This document shows positions 62,491-64,000 of a stretch of DNA of 64,000 nt, piece by piece. Positions within the stretch are counted from its first letter, which is position 1, and each line of letters starts with the position of its first letter. The notes beneath the pieces are model-generated. The model was not told the origin of the DNA. It saw only the letters and a list, made by a program, of their open reading frames with translations, and searched no databases. The translations under genes were made by a program, and so were the position numbers. This DNA is from an uncultured Coriobacteriaceae bacterium (GTDB taxonomy: Bacteria > Actinomycetota > Coriobacteriia > Coriobacteriales > Atopobiaceae): positions 1-64,000 of the forward strand of contig CACZFB010000011.1 in NCBI GenBank assembly GCA_902780305.1, read 5' to 3'.

Positions 62491-62565
62491 CTGGACAAAG
62501 GGGACAGTCCCCTGTGTCCAGGGGACTGTCCCCTTTGTCCGGGGGACTGTCCCCTTTGTACCACC
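62491..62565. repeat. Family A repeat, three cores
   Basis: CTGGACAAAGGGGACAGTCC, then CC, TGTGTCCA, GGGGACTGTCCCCTTTGTCC, GGGGGACTGTCCCCTTTGTACC. The first two cores form a perfect GGACAAAGGGGACAGTCCCC hairpin arm pair; the third is an extra copy. It lies between the murE start and the end of the C39-like gene. Confidence 0.8.
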
Positions 62566-62612
62566 CGGGCGGGCCGGGCGTGGCCACCTCGCAACCTTGT
62601 CATTCGTGCGTC

Positions 62613-63122
62613 CTACTCTGCATGCCGAAACATGCGAATCTCGCAAACCTGTTTGTATGCGCTCAGCAATTGCTCTCCGCAAAGCGGGTCGTATACCACA
62701 GCGTCGTCGTCCTGCATGTGCAAGAACGTCGTAAAATGCTGTTCCGCCAGCTTTCCGGGTACGGTTATCAGGCACGGCTGGCCTTGGTCCGCCAGCTGTG
62801 CCAGAGTGGGCTTGGAAAAAGGCACGGCCCCCAGGTATTCCAGCGGATACAGGCGACCGATGGCCTCAAGGTCCAAGTCGGCCGCCGAGGAGAACGCACC
62901 GCAATCGATGAGCCGCTGGTTCAGAATCCAGGGATTGAACCGCTCCTCGTCGAGCTCCGTCTCGGTCGAGCAGTGCAGGAGCATGACGGCCAGGGCGCAA
63001 ACCAGACAGCCGCAATCCGCAAAGTAATGGTACTCGGCGTCAGGAAAGAACGTGGCCGGCCATGCCTCGCACGCGTTGAGAAACGCGTCATCCTGTCGCC
63101 ATGTGGCGTACGTTCGTTCCAT
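62613..63122 (-). CDS. Papain-like (peptidase C39-like) protein, unknown target
   Basis: A 169-residue protein with a probable cysteine-peptidase triad: DCGCLVCALAVMLLHCS (nucleophile Cys near residue 38-41), LAEQHFTTFLHMQDDDAVVYDPLCG (His near 131, Asp/Asn near 143). FNPWILNQRLIDCGAFSS matches the small C39-like family often annotated as unknown. No signal peptide, so intracellular or leaderless. GAGGATG before the ATG. It lies 9 bp after the transporter stop, so it is cotranscribed with it. Confidence 0.65.
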   Translation of the reverse strand: MERTYATWRQDDAFLNACEAWPATFFPDAEYHYFADCGCLVCALAVMLLHCSTETELDEERFNPWILNQRLIDCGAFSSAADLDLEAIGRLYPLEYLGAVPFSKPTLAQLADQGQPCLITVPGKLAEQHFTTFLHMQDDDAVVYDPLCGEQLLSAYKQVCEIRMFRHAE

Positions 63123-63131
63123 GCATCATCC

Positions 63132-64000
63132 TCACGTCGTCGTCGACGGCTCCTGCATCGCGGCGGGCATCGCGAGCAGCGACATACGGTTGAGGTCCAA
63201 AACCCTGTCGTAGGTCACGTCCTTGGTAAACCCAAGCATGATCGACGTCTCGAAGCCCCCTGGTTCGCGCCAGCTGAGCTTGGCGACGTCCGCGAGCGGG
63301 TTGTAAGGCGCGCCGGCATCGGTGATTGCAATCAGCACGCCGTCATCCTCTTTGTCCAGCAGCACGTCCGCCTCGACCAGGGAATCGGGATTGCGCTGCG
63401 CGATGTAACTCATGCTGTCTTCCACCAGCAGCGATGCCCTGGCACAAAATGCCGCAGGATACGCAAGATCGCTCAGCGTCTTGGTCACGGCTCTGCTCAT
63501 AATGCCAATCTGGCTTGGTTCCAACCCCAAGGAGTACTCCGCGATCGCCTCGGGATTGCGCTCTGGCACGAACCAGTGCTCATCGCGCACCAACAGGAAG
63601 ACCAGGACCAGCACACATGCCCATGTTGCAACGATGTATGCCACGAAGAGCCCCTGCGGTCCTACGACGTACCCAAAGGCGGACGAGACAATAACCAGGC
63701 AGTGCTGGAGCAGCACGAGCTTGCTCGTCAGGCCCAACTGGTTTACGACGGGCAAATAGACGGTGGTGACCTCCATGGCGGCAATGGCGGGAAAGGCCAG
63801 GCATCCAATGCGCAAACACCGTGCGCACAGCGGTCGGAGCGCCTCGTCCACGCTGTAGGCCATGGCAATCGGGTGAGCAAGGAGCAGCGTAAAGAGTATG
63901 AACCCAACCGACACCATCAGCACGATTTGCAATCCCTCCCTTGCCGCGTATCGCACGCCGGCGTAGTCCTTCTGGCCAAAGAGCAGGCCCGCGTGGACGG
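63132..64000 (-). CDS. MATE-type transporter fused to GHKL-ATPase-like domain (N-terminus beyond window)
   Basis: The frame is open from 63132 to the right edge; 289 codons are visible and the start lies outside. The visible N-terminal part is the last helices of a MATE/polysaccharide-type exporter: QIVLMVSVGFILFTLLLAHPIAMAY, RIGCLAFPAIAAMEVTTVYLPVVNQLG, FVAYIVATWACVLVLVFLL. The final ~130 residues are soluble and resemble a degenerate anti-sigma-factor-type GHKL ATPase: ASLLVEDSMSYIAQ (N-box region), VLIAITDAGAPYNPL (D-x-G box), GGFETSIMLGFTKDVTYDRVLDLNRMSL. The gene is followed after 9 bp by the C39-like gene. The fold of the C-terminal domain is an inference from motif spacing. Confidence 0.72.
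   Translation of the reverse strand, partial: VHAGLLFGQKDYAGVRYAAREGLQIVLMVSVGFILFTLLLAHPIAMAYSVDEALRPLCARCLRIGCLAFPAIAAMEVTTVYLPVVNQLGLTSKLVLLQHCLVIVSSAFGYVVGPQGLFVAYIVATWACVLVLVFLLVRDEHWFVPERNPEAIAEYSLGLEPSQIGIMSRAVTKTLSDLAYPAAFCARASLLVEDSMSYIAQRNPDSLVEADVLLDKEDDGVLIAITDAGAPYNPLADVAKLSWREPGGFETSIMLGFTKDVTYDRVLDLNRMSLLAMPAAMQEPSTTT

Overview
The window reads as a chromosomal segment of a high-GC, anaerobic, fermentative bacterium of the class Coriobacteriia (Actinomycetota; Collinsella/Olsenella/Atopobium-like). The support is indirect: GC-rich codon use, actinobacterial SD-led genes with many GTG/TTG starts, AdhE-based ethanol fermentation, PTS and phospho-beta-glucosidase metabolism, a GGGtGRT-family gene, paired DegV proteins, ferredoxin-like aldo/keto reductase, and no respiratory genes. 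No rRNA, tRNA, integrase, transposase or CRISPR array was recognised.

Layout. 1-10.0 kb: a hexitol/ethanol block. A mannitol-type PTS permease (cut by the left edge) diverges from a SorE-like zinc dehydrogenase, followed by a DeoR-family regulator, a decayed AAA-ATPase, a PIN/RHH toxin-antitoxin pair with a 19-bp operator palindrome, and adhE with an APH-fold kinase. The mtlA, sorE-like and adhE promoters carry nearly the same 19-bp sequence just downstream of the -10 box, which suggests one regulon: uptake and oxidation of a reduced sugar alcohol coupled to NADH disposal as ethanol. 10.2-23.5 kb: housekeeping and metabolism (glmS, asnS, corA, a class I amidotransferase plus HD hydrolase, pth2, a monoacylglycerol-lipase-like hydrolase overlapping glpK, an NTF2-LytTR regulator, an MBL hydrolase, a large YkuD L,D-transpeptidase). 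23.5-29 kb: a complete five-gene peptide ABC transporter operon. 29-36 kb: DUF4143 ATPase, MIF-like tautomerase with a tandem-barrel protein, a second YkuD enzyme, metY with a divergent XRE regulator, a zinc-ribbon/YARHG protein. 36-44.7 kb: FKBP PPIase, murI, two DegV proteins, the GGGtGRT/NifU-like pair, a stand-alone adenylation enzyme, a frameshifted DJ-1 gene and an EamA exporter. 44.8-54 kb: a SWIM-SNF2 helicase, GNAT, SCP2, STAS, an ABC half-exporter, a metallo-beta-lactamase/phosphopantetheinyl-transferase fusion and a P1 peptidase. 54.5-64 kb: two 6-phospho-beta-glucosidase-like GH1 enzymes, a 4Fe-4S aldo/keto reductase, an AEC transporter, a SEC-C protein, murE, a C39-like protein and the C-terminal part of a MATE transporter fused to a GHKL-ATPase-like domain (cut by the right edge).

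Across the segment, 16 intergenic inverted repeats of three sequence families (cores GGGGACAGTCCCC, GGGGGTAACCCCC and GGGGCCAAACCCC) sit at transcription-unit ends. They share one design (A/T-rich outer arm, G-run, short spacer, C-run) and sometimes supply the stop codon or last residues of the gene beside them. These repeats, the shared operator regulon, the MBL-PPTase fusion and the MATE-GHKL fusion are the features most worth a second look. All functional calls are from reading translated sequence against remembered family motifs; no database search was run.
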